Shown here piece after piece: positions 55,231-64,000 of a stretch of 64,000 nt of DNA (its first letter is position 1; each line of letters begins with the position of its first letter). The DNA is from Ciona intestinalis (Eukaryota; Chordata; Ascidiacea; Phlebobranchia; Cionidae), in the NCBI RefSeq assembly GCF_000224145.3, contig NC_020176.2, positions 4,625,825 through 4,689,824 on the forward strand, in the 5' to 3' direction. The notes below the pieces were generated by a model, which had not been told where the DNA came from, did no database searches, and was given only the letters and a program-made list of their open reading frames with translations. The position numbers and the translations under genes are program-made.

Positions 55231-57131
55231 ATGATGATAGTTGAACGTGGTAGCGGGCAACTCCCCCCCACTGTAAGTTATTTTCTCCTTGATGACGTAG
55301 AAACCACGTTTGTTCCACAAACTCAAAGAATCAATGACGTATCTTCCAAAAACCTAACTTCCGGTTACGTCACAACACCGACGCGATCAAGCGGAACGGG
55401 AGACAGAAACGCAAGAATTTTGGAAAGACCGTCTTTTGGGAATTTTGTCTCGAGTTTTAACGAACGGCTGGAAAAAACAACGAACACAAACTCTACAAAG
55501 TTGGGCCAAGTCTATAACGGGAACTACATAACAGTGGTATGCGCTGTGTCAGGAACTGTTGGACTTATCGTTGGCATCATAGTCGCTATGTTCGTTTTCA
55601 CACAGCTTGCGAAACGTCGGAATTGTGCAAACAGGCAAATGCGCAAAACAACCACCATTAAAAGCAACCCAACGGAACAAACTTTTGAACCTCTTGACCT
55701 GTCACTCACGTTGCCTAGTTACGACCATAAAACGGATGAGCGGAAGACGATTAAAAAATATCCTTCAAGTTCAGCGTCGGAAAAAGATTTTAAAGCCCAG
55801 TATTTTAAAGCAAGGAATTATTTAGCCGAATGCAGGGAATGTTCATACCATGGATACGACGCACCTTCCCCACCAACTACAACGGCTCGCGTTACAAGAG
55901 GGGTTTGCAAGGATTATTCGCATCGGGATCGAATGAAAAACAGCTTCAGCAGCCGATTCTATTGCCCATATAACTCAGTACGTAATAGTTTCATAGTATA
56001 ATAACAAAACTACCAACGAAGCTGAAGTATGCCAATATGCCTTCGTGCACAAAAATCTTACATCGTGATGAGACCATAGATAATACATGTATATGTTTTA
56101 TCTATGATGAGACTTTTCTTTGGTAACCATAACTGTATGGTACTAAGGGGTAAGACGGGACAAGGTTTATAAGAATATATCCTACGTAGAGTCTAGACCG
56201 TGGAGTCTGATTGTTTAAAACACAATCAGGATGTTTAGATATTATGCGCTTATAAAGGTGTCCCATCTCCCCCAACCCTACTAAATATTGTATGAATAAT
56301 TACAGAAACGTAGCGAGAGTTCGACGGTGAAAAAGATCGACAGTTTCAGCAGCAAGTACGAGAGATACACCAACGGGGAGACATTTCAATACGAAGAATC
56401 ACAAGAAACTTGCCATGAGACATTCGACATCGTAAGTACAAGCTTAAGTATTTTGTTTATGCCAAATCAAAGCTTAACATGAATATATGACACCAATGGC
56501 AGTACTTGGTAGAAACATATTGGTATCGCAGTAATGCGTGTAGAAAGTTGGAAAAGAGAACATGCGCTACATCCAAAAGCAGATGTCTTAATCTGCTTGC
56601 GCCTCATATAGCCTACTTGATTTTGTAGTCGAATCGATTAGGAGACAGATCTGGCAGAATGTTTCTATGACTACAATCGATCAAACCAACCAAAAGTCAT
56701 GTCTGCTTATCCACACACTGCAATAGCTTCAGCAACTCGACTGTGGGCATGGGAGTGGCAACCATGGATAAGTCACTCAAGTTCCCACCCACGAGAATAT
56801 AAATGACCAAACCAACCAAAAGTCGTGTCTGCTTATCCACACACTGCAATAGCTTCAGCAACTCGACTGTGGACATGGGGGTGTCAACCATGAATAAGTT
56901 ACCTTATATTTCTATAACCCAAACCAACTTTTTAATTTATATTACCCACAGAACTCGTCCGTCCTGCGAAACAAAGTCAAATGTACTTCCATAAACGTTG
57001 GTGCTTACGGTATACATGTTGGTTTATACGAAACAAGGAACAAAACTTCATCTACGTTTTGCAACAGTTACTTCATACCGAGCGGTGTATCTACACCACA
57101 AGCGAAACCAGATAATATCATAAACTTATAA
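55231..57131 (+). CDS. unrecognised single-pass membrane protein
   Basis: Three exons, 55231-55977, 56306-56431 and 56952-57131, join in phase to 350 residues. I do not recognise the family. Residues 1-105 are Ser/Thr-rich with possible N-glycosylation sites (NLTS, NSTK) and no signal peptide. A clear transmembrane helix runs at about 109-131 (YITVVCAVSGTVGLIVGIIV), followed by a basic stop-transfer KRRNCANRQMRK. The remaining 215 residues are Ser/Thr/Tyr/Lys-rich with a small cysteine cluster (CRECSYHGYD). This suggests a type III protein with a short outside part and a long cytosolic tail. It could also be the last part of a longer receptor whose upstream exons I missed, but an in-frame stop just upstream argues against that. 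Confidence 0.75.
56141..56283. mobile_element. TAGTAGGG-family MITE, shortened copy 9
   Basis: Left 'tactaaggggtaagacggga', right 'catctcccccaaccctacta'. It lies within intron 1, 23 bp before exon 2. Confidence 0.8.
56680..56900. repeat. about 118-bp tandem duplication in the orphan gene's intron 2
   Basis: 'gtctgcttatccacacactg' through 'gcaactcgactgtgg' occurs at 56700 and again at 56828, over 90% alike. Confidence 0.85.
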
Positions 57132-57525
57132 ATCCCATGTTTTTACGATTTTTGTTTTTCGTTATATGTTTTTCTGTACAATATTGATTTTGTTTATTTT
57201 TAATATGAATTTTCCAAAGGTGTTTATGACGCTTTTGTCAAATTATTCAAAAAATAAACGAGCGATATTTTGAATCAGCTGTTTTCTATTAAAAGTTAAC
57301 GAAACGCGTCTTATTACACGCTAGACAGTTCCCTCTTATGCCTCATGCGCGCTGACAAGCAGGACAAATCCACACGCACGAAATATTTAAAATATATATT
57401 TTCAGATAAATAAAAATACGAGAATGTGGAAGCAATCAACGTCACAATACGCTCTATTACGTAAAAAGTCCCATAAACAAATATGAAGCACCACGAGCAC
57501 AAAATGCCAAATTTTCAAAGAAATG
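57132..57525. other. tail-to-tail intergenic region
   Basis: 394 bp between the stops of the orphan gene (plus) and FSIP1 (minus). 'aaaaataaacg' at about 57250 is a candidate plus-strand polyA signal. Nothing else is seen. Confidence 0.6.
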
Positions 57526-60500
57526 TCAGCCTAAGTCCTCACTTTTAACTGAGTTAGTTTCTGAATATTCTGAAGACACTGTGCTATCGTCGTCGTTTAT
57601 TCCTAACTCTGACCTTGCCTCGTTTAATAAACTATCCAATACATCTCGAGGTAATTTAATGTTTGTAGAAACAAGTTCGCTGTCTTCGTTTATATTCCCA
57701 ACTACAGATGAATGGTCGCTTATTCTGCTGGATAAGTTCGTATGGCTTGGCGTACACGACATATCATAATAAGCGTCGTTGAGAAGTTGTTGTAGTTGGT
57801 TGTCACTTAAACGGGGACTTTCAACGTCATACTGGAAAGGAAATGAACGTCCATGACAGTGTAACCGTCACCTATGAAGAACTAATGGGTGTTTGGGTAA
57901 TGTGCCATCTGTATCTAGGGTCCCATGGCGTGCATCGCAGGACCTCACTGATTTAGAATAGCATGTGTAACAATTTTAAGGTTAAACTAAACAGATTGAA
58001 TCTTGAATGAATTTCGCTTGATTATCATCGCGTGGCATGGCGCATTCAAAAGTTACAACGTGAATGTTCTGTTTGTTTGTATAGACACTTAACAGCAGGT
58101 TTAAACCCGTTTTAGATGGAAAACCAGGGTCCTACAACTCATGACGTCACTCCTGTTTCAAAATTTAGGGTAACATGTCACCCTAGGAACCCTAACATTA
58201 CAACTATGATCCCTAAACAACAATAATCGGCAGGTTTCGTGATTTTAATGACATGTCCGCCAAGTCCTTAAAAAGGTTAATAACCAATGTTCACACACTT
58301 TAACAAACTGGAACATGTGCGTGTAACTTGCTTTATCCTCGCATGGCGGGGCAACGGCAGTCGTTATAACATGAGTGTTCTGTTTTATACACTTCGTGCT
58401 CGCTTACAAATTACCATGTATGTAACTTTTGAACAAATATTTTTTTTTGATTTTTTTTAATAGCACAACACTAACCTTGCCCCTCCACTCCTGGTCAAGT
58501 TGTTGCAACCTTTGTTCAATGTTTTCCATTCGTTCACGTGGGTGGGCGGCTTCTGTTAATTCGGATCGAGATATTTTCTGTGATACTGGTTCGTAATCTG
58601 TTGGGAACTGAAAATAACGAGGCCTGTGTTATTTCTGGTTTTTAAAGAACATGAATGCTTATGGTGGGAACATCCACATCGTGCCTGCTGTTTGGAACAG
58701 AAAGTATGAAGACATAATAGGATCTACACCCCCCTAACCCCAAACCCTTAGAAAAAGAAATCTATATTAATAAGTGTCTATAAACTGCCTCAGTGAGGTC
58801 TAGATAATAGAACCCTGAGTTTTGGTGTAATAGACCCACATCCCAGGTCACAGGTGTGCCTCACTGAAGACCTCACCCTTATAGAATAGAATCTCTATTA
58901 TTAAGTGTCTATAAACTGCCTCAGTGGGGTCTAGATGGTAGCACCCTGGGTGTTGGGGTAATATACCTACATCCCAGGTCTCAGGTGTGCCTCACTGAAG
59001 ATCTCACCCTTACAGAACATATGGTGTCATGGCACAGTGGTTAGCCTGTCTGCCACTAACCCAGAGGGTATAGGTTCAAGGCTCATCGCTGCTACCATTG
59101 TGGATGTATGCGTTCTTATGTATTGGCCACCCTTGCCCCATAAACAAAGCCATGAAAAACTTCATAAAAACAATCACTCACAAAGTAACATACATGATAA
59201 CTTGTAAACAGGCATTGGTGCATTTATTCACAAAACCAAGCCACCCCTACTTACAGATTGCACTGAACTGGTGGTTGAGTTAACGAACGAAGTTGAAATT
59301 TGTTGAAGATTGAAATCTATTTCTTGCAATCGTTTTAACTCTATCGGGTCAGGGGAATACCCGTTCTGCTGGGTTGGGACCATTTTCATTTCTGTTTCCT
59401 GGGAATAAATATATAGACTTATAGTTATACGTCATATTACATGGCATACAATAACTGTAAGCATGTTTTAACAACTGTTGTTTTGTCAATATTTCTTTTT
59501 TTTTCGCTTAAAATATTTTTAAATCTTTGCCACCGTATTCGAAGAGTCAAAATCAGCTCAAGCATAACTATAGGAATGAATACACGAACGTATATATCAT
59601 GTATGCAGCATTGTCATACAAACTTACCAGATGAACTGCATTAAACTAATGTTTAGTTGTATGTTACCATTAAACTCACAATTAAAACGATTTTATTGTA
59701 TTTTCCTTTGACTTCATTGTTTGTATTAAACAGAAATTAAACTTATTGAAACCAAACTCACACTAAAAGCTTCTTCATTCAAATCGTGCAATAATTCCGA
59801 CAATCGTTGTTTTTCCTCTTCTGTCATTTGAACGTAACTTCCAGCCTCTTTTACTAACTATAGAAAAAAATCAAAAAAATAATTACCAATAAAGTTACAT
59901 ACATGGGAATTTGTGGGCCGGCACAAGGTGTATGAAACAGAACACCCTTGTTTAACGACTGTGGTTTTCCGGCCACGCGAGGAAAAATAAGTTAAATTTA
60001 TTCATTCAAGGTTTTGTTACATTTTATGCAGTTATTAATAACTTGATGCGCCAACATTTAGCATGGGAATATTTAAATTTGTGAAACTAATTTGACCAAT
60101 GTTGCCTCTCCGAAAGTAGCTAACAAACTGACAAGGGCTTTAATGGATGGGAGATCTTTCCTTGATAGCTCAGAAAAAGTTAAATTTCATTCCATACCCT
60201 CTTACCTCAATGTTTCTTTTTATAAAGTTTTGTTTCTCATTTTGTTTCATTGATCGACATTTGGATGAAGAAGATCTCTGTGTTGTTTCGTGATCCAAAT
60301 TATCGGAAGTTGATTCAACGGATGAACGAGGACGGGTGAGAGGGGGAGGGTCTTGTTTTACCTGAGGAATAACTTAATGTTAAAATCACACTTAAATATA
60401 TGGATAAAGAAAATCTTAAATTTCTAACTCGGAATGAATGTAACTTATTTATCCTCGCGTTATGGGGCAACTAGAGTCGTTATAACACAAACGTTCTGTT

Positions 60501-63206
60501 TCATTCACCTCGTGCTCTCTTACAAGTTACCACGTATGTAACTTATTTATCCTCACATGGCAGGGTAACGACAGTGGTTATAACACAGGTGTTCTGTTTC
60601 ATACACCTCGTGCTCGCTTACAAGTTACCACGTATGTAACTTATTTATTCTCACATGGCAGGGTAACGACAGTGGTTATAACACAGGTGTTCTGTTTCAT
60701 ACACCTCGTGCTAGCTTACAAGTTACCACGTATGTAACTTATTTATCCTCACATGGCAGGGTAACGACAGTGGTTATAACACAGGTGTTCTGTTTCATAC
60801 ACCTCGTGCCAGCTAACAAGTTACCACTTAAACAACTTTGTTGGTGAGTGTAAATATTTATGAAGTTCAATGGAGTAAAGTTATGACTGCAAGCACCAAA
60901 TTTGTTTTGTTGATAAAACAAAAAGTATAACTACATTAAAACAGTCGCATCCTATTTATTTAATGCATGCGTTTAGGGTGTAAGTTTAAAATTGAAGCCA
61001 TACCTTCGTGGTGTCTTCAATGATCTGGGTTGGGAAGATTGGTTGTGGGGGTTGAGGGGGTTGGGATACTTCATTTCTCTCCAGTAACACTGTGGATGGT
61101 TGTACTGATTATTATGGTTTCATTTTATGTTATTGTTATAATCAGCATGCAAAAATTGCGCAACATGGCAGTGCGAACCATATAAAATATAAATTAATAT
61201 TGCTTGTATGTACACAGTGGGAATCCGTAAAAATAACATTGAAGTAAACAAGCATTTAATTTATACGCAAATCACATCTGAGCGTTTTTATTTACAAAAA
61301 TTTGGACATTTTATTGGTATGCTTGTTTAAATTTTACATACAATCAAATGGGGGTAAAATGCATCACTGGCTCTTATGTGTATGTATGATGTTTACTATC
61401 TACATAACACAAGAACAAAGATAAACAAAAACTCTACATATTTTAGTTTACAGATTGACATTTTATCTTCAATATAAACACCTGGCATAAAATAAACAAC
61501 AAGACTGCTACATTTATTTTACCTTCAAGTTGTTGGGGTGGGGGCAACAATGCAAGAAACTTGACTGTGTTTTTATTCACATCTGTTGGAATGGATTCCT
61601 TCTGTTTTGGTTCGATTAGATCAGATTGGAGAAGTTTTTGGTAAATTAAAGTTTCCCTCTTCACCTTGAACATTAATTATATAAACATACCAAATCAGAA
61701 GCAGAACTTCAGATTTAAACTACAGTGCTGTGGTATAGGATGGAAACTGTTAGCACATAATATCCCATATTCTCTAATCGTGTTTAAAAACGCTATTTTA
61801 AAGACATGAGGATACGGTTATACAATTTTGTAAATATTCTTTGTTTACTACAAAATAGTTTAACAAAAGAGAACGAAAACATGAATCATCTTGCCCCAAC
61901 CTACTATAATAGAACAATACAAATGCTAAACTGTATGCTGTTACATTAACCATTTATTAATATATATACAAAAGTTTGAAATTACTTCAAAGTAAAAACA
62001 GTGTCCTCACGCCAAGTATTTCCAAACATACCTGTTTTTCTCGCTGAACTTTTTCAGCCAATATCCCATCCAACTTTCGCATTCTCGCAATGGCTTCCTC
62101 CATTTTCTGATCCAAGTTTTCTTCGTTATGACTTTTCGTGTCAATCCTTCTTCTAGACCTCTCGAGTTTGTTCTAAAGAATTGGTAATCATTTATCAAAG
62201 CAGCCATCCCAGATTTTTATACTACACCAATCAGTAAACATTAGAACAATTAAGTTTATTTCACAGGATTGTGTCTCCACTGTCGCTACTCACCATTCAT
62301 TTTAAATAGTTTGCACCTATGTTTGAATAATTGAACCGCCTACTACAATGGTTCACAAAGCCTTTCACTATTATTGTAAGCTTGAGAATTGAGTATGAAT
62401 GAATGAATGTAACTAACTTTATCCTCGCGTGGCCGGAAAACGTTATCACACGAGTTTAACACCTTGTGCCAGCTTACGAGTTACCATCTTACCATGTATG
62501 TTACTTTAAATGTACTTCTGAAAAATGTATTGCAAACTCTTTGCTAAATCCTATTACCTTTAATAACTTGTAAACAAAAGTTTGAACCTACTTTCTTATT
62601 TCTCCCATTATAAAGTATTTCATTCTCGATTAATTTTGTTTCAACTTCATCAATTTCTTCCTCGGAGAAATTTCCCGATGAAGCTTCACTTGTTGGAAAG
62701 TTCTGGGATAATTTTAACAAAACATATTTTTTATTTAAGGATTTTTTAACCATAACAATAGTAGTTATAATATGGGTGTTCTTCTGTTTCATACACCTCG
62801 TGCCCACTTACGAGTTACCACGTATGTAACTTTGTGGGTGATTGTTTTTCTGTATGGCTGACAATTTGGTTAACCCATTAGTGACCACTTAGTTAGAGCA
62901 ATTGCCGTTAAGTGTCTTGCCCAAGGACACATACTGCTATAATGGTAGCAGCGTCGGGCCTCGAAGCTGTAGCTGCAGACTCTCTAAACTAACAACTATG
63001 CAACGGCAAGCAAGATATACAAACAACACTTCAGAAACAATTTATTAGTTGTCAACCATGTATAAAGAACCACTCACCAGTTCAGGAGACAATAGTTCCA
63101 GGTGACAGGGCATGACATCATGCATGCTTTCGTTTGTGTTTGTACAACTTATATCATTTCCTTTCTTCTTCACAAAATCTTTAAAGTTTCCCCTTGTGAT
63201 ATCCAT
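57526..63206 (-). CDS. FSIP1: fibrous sheath-interacting protein 1 (FSIP1) orthologue
   Basis: Ten exons: 63078-63206, 62592-62702, 62032-62172, 61523-61664, 61004-61089, 60206-60361, 59762-59857, 59255-59398, 58476-58607, 57526-57831. They join in phase to 480 residues; human FSIP1 has 581. From recall of the human protein, several blocks align in order. MDITRGNFKDF matches its N-terminus (MDIIKGNL). AIARMRKLDGILAEKVQREK matches the 'LDKILAKKQRREKE' helix. NFIKRNIELVKEAG and MTEEEKQRLSELLHDL match 'DFIKRNIELAKES' and 'EKKRLVELLKDL'. RLSDNQLQQLL and VLDSLLNEARSELG match its C-terminal helices. FSIP1 is associated with the sperm-tail fibrous sheath and manchette. Testis expression is expected from the family. 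Confidence 0.9.
58069..58140 (+). repeat. decayed type A repeat end
   Basis: 'gtttgtatagacacttaaca' and 'gcaggtttaaacc', then sequence not seen in the tandem arrays. It may show the flank of the element from which the arrays arose. Confidence 0.5.
58315..58430 (-). mobile_element. SINE tail copy
   Basis: Reverse tail with 'cgcatggcggggcaacggca', 'gtcgttataacatgag' and 'ttacaaattaccatgtatg'. It lies in an FSIP1 intron. Confidence 0.7.
58755..59015 (+). repeat. type B 131-bp repeat, two copies
   Basis: 'aagtgtctataaactgcctc' at about 58771 and 58901, each with 'agaaccctgag/agcaccctggg' and 'cccaggtc'. Confidence 0.8.
59029..59222 (+). mobile_element. SINE head and part body
   Basis: tRNA-like head 'gtcatggcacagtggttagc' (A box) and 'ataggttcaaggctc' (B-box-like), then 'gctgctaccattgtgg'. 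Confidence 0.78.
59882..60008 (+). mobile_element. SINE tail copy
   Basis: 'caaggtgtatgaaacagaac' and 'ttccggccacgcgaggaaaa', ending 'attcattcaagg'. It lies in an FSIP1 intron. Confidence 0.7.
60425..60835 (-). repeat. tandem array of the SINE tail, four 98-bp units
   Basis: 'cacgtatgtaacttatttat' recurs at 60531, 60629 and 60727. The third and fourth units are nearly identical. Each unit is the 3' part of the SINE, without the tRNA head. Confidence 0.88.
61731..61907. mobile_element. TAGTAGGG-family MITE, copy 10 (divergent subtype)
   Basis: Left 'tggtataggatgg', right 'catcttgccccaacctacta', internal 'attctttgtttacta'. It lies in an FSIP1 intron. Confidence 0.75.
62395..62515 (-). mobile_element. 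SINE tail copy
   Basis: 'gaatgaatgaatgtaactaa' then 'ctcgcgtggccggaaaacg' and 'ccttgtgccagcttacgag' in reverse orientation. Confidence 0.7.
62745..62965 (-). mobile_element. SINE tail and body
   Basis: 'catacacctcgtgcccactt', 'tatggctgacaatttggtta' and 'agtgtcttgcccaaggacac' in reverse orientation. Confidence 0.75.
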
Positions 63207-64000
63207 CAGATGTTTCTTCAACTCATATATATTATGTATCTTGTATATTTACATGGGTAAATTTAAATAATGCTTATACCTTTAATAAAACATTCTAAAT
63301 AACGTTTCAGTGAATTAGAAGGTTTTAACATAATTTAGTACTTATCTTTGCTTTCATACTTTGTATACAGTACTACATTGTGAATAAATAGCACAGACGG
63401 TGTTAGTACAGATACCCCCCACCTTATTTGCTAACAACTAACCCCTAAGTACCAACCGTTTGTAACCTAAACGTATAGCTTTATTATGGACCTGGGACCC
63501 CTCTCTAACCATCAACCACCGAGCCATCAACCTTTTCACCAACCTCTTCTGCTATATACCCTACGTACCTATAACTAAGCACGGTGTCAATATTGCTATA
63601 AAACACGACAATATTTTAAGTTTAAATTTTAATTTTGTATCCAGGGATCCCAAGCTTTGCTGTTGTTTCGGTTCTACGCGAATGATTTCATAAAAATGTT
63701 ATAAAACTCGCAATGGCAAACAGATAGGCAAGAAGCTGATTTGCCACTTGCCACTTTACACTTAAAAAATGTTAGTGCCTTCTAAAGCCCATCCACAAAC
63801 AGTACACACTACACATGTCTACAGTTTTATTTAATGCCCAAATATATTTTGTTCTCGTATTACACAGAGTCGTATAAACACCGAGTAGTCCAACTGCCGT
63901 CTTTGTGTGTTCAAAATAGAGCAAAAGCGGTGACTTTGGCAATAGGTTTAAACCAAAGTTAGTATAGACCAAGTTAGGAAACGGCGCTCGTGTCCGCCAT
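63207..64000. other. region upstream of FSIP1 to the window edge
   Basis: It should include the FSIP1 promoter or a 5' exon. An acceptor-like 'tatacaag' lies about 34 nt before the FSIP1 ATG on the minus strand. The rest shows no repeat or gene I can support. Confidence 0.5.

Noticed and set aside
59029-59100. A possible tRNA gene at the SINE head
   Set aside because: A and B boxes are recognisable, but the acceptor stem and anticodon arm do not form, and the same head occurs in other SINE copies.
63772-63972. A 66-codon minus-strand frame near the right edge
   Set aside because: I see no family resemblance and no splice evidence. It could be part of a gene beyond the edge but cannot be supported.

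Overview
The window looks like nuclear DNA of an ascidian tunicate, most likely Ciona. It is AT-rich, carries compact many-exon genes with GT-AG introns of 0.1-3 kb, and encodes proteins closest in pattern to chordate families. A tRNA-derived SINE, small palindromic transposons and several tandem repeats sit in almost every intron. I saw no bacterial genes, CRISPR array, rRNA or complete tRNA gene, and no retroviral or other capsid-bearing element. All exon coordinates below come from reading splice sites and reading-frame phase by eye. Species and orthology are inferred.

Layout. 1-5157 (+): the last exon of one arylacetamide-deacetylase-like lipase, then a complete nine-exon tandem paralogue. 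5742-13534 (+): a 17-exon RING/B-box/NHL (TRIM-NHL) gene. 15082-17205 (-): an intronless 707-residue coiled-coil protein with a hydrophobic C-terminal anchor. 18221-23130 (-): a nine-exon MFSD4-family major-facilitator transporter. 24333-32661 (-): mitochondrial methylmalonyl-CoA mutase, with one coding block missing at an assembly gap. 34694-39035 (-): a membrane-anchored protein with the cysteine-rich domains of 'short-chain collagen C4-like' proteins but no collagen helix. 41744-51452 (-): alpha-1,6-fucosyltransferase FUT8, whose C-terminal SH3 part falls at another gap. 55231-57131 (+): an unrecognised single-pass membrane protein. 57526-63206 (-): FSIP1, a sperm-tail fibrous-sheath protein.

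The genes do not form one pathway. They are unrelated housekeeping, membrane and germline genes. Five minus-strand genes follow one another between 15 and 51 kb. Several genes have a 3' splice site 10-63 nt upstream of the ATG with no visible upstream exon, which fits spliced-leader trans-splicing known from Ciona.

The most notable non-genic structures are: (i) a 38-bp unit repeated five times just upstream of TRIM-NHL exon 9, each copy carrying a copy of that exon's 3' splice site; (ii) two arrays of one 131-bp repeat in opposite orientation around two mutase exons; (iii) an eight-copy 40-bp minisatellite whose units contain a perfect pol III B-box/T-arm motif; (iv) a 71-bp minisatellite, present in three genes, that resembles the SINE tail; (v) a 145-bp near-palindromic transposon nested in a SINE with a TTA target duplication. 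Five runs of N (125, 500, 125, 875 and 125 bases) interrupt the sequence, and three of them coincide with apparent damage to genes.
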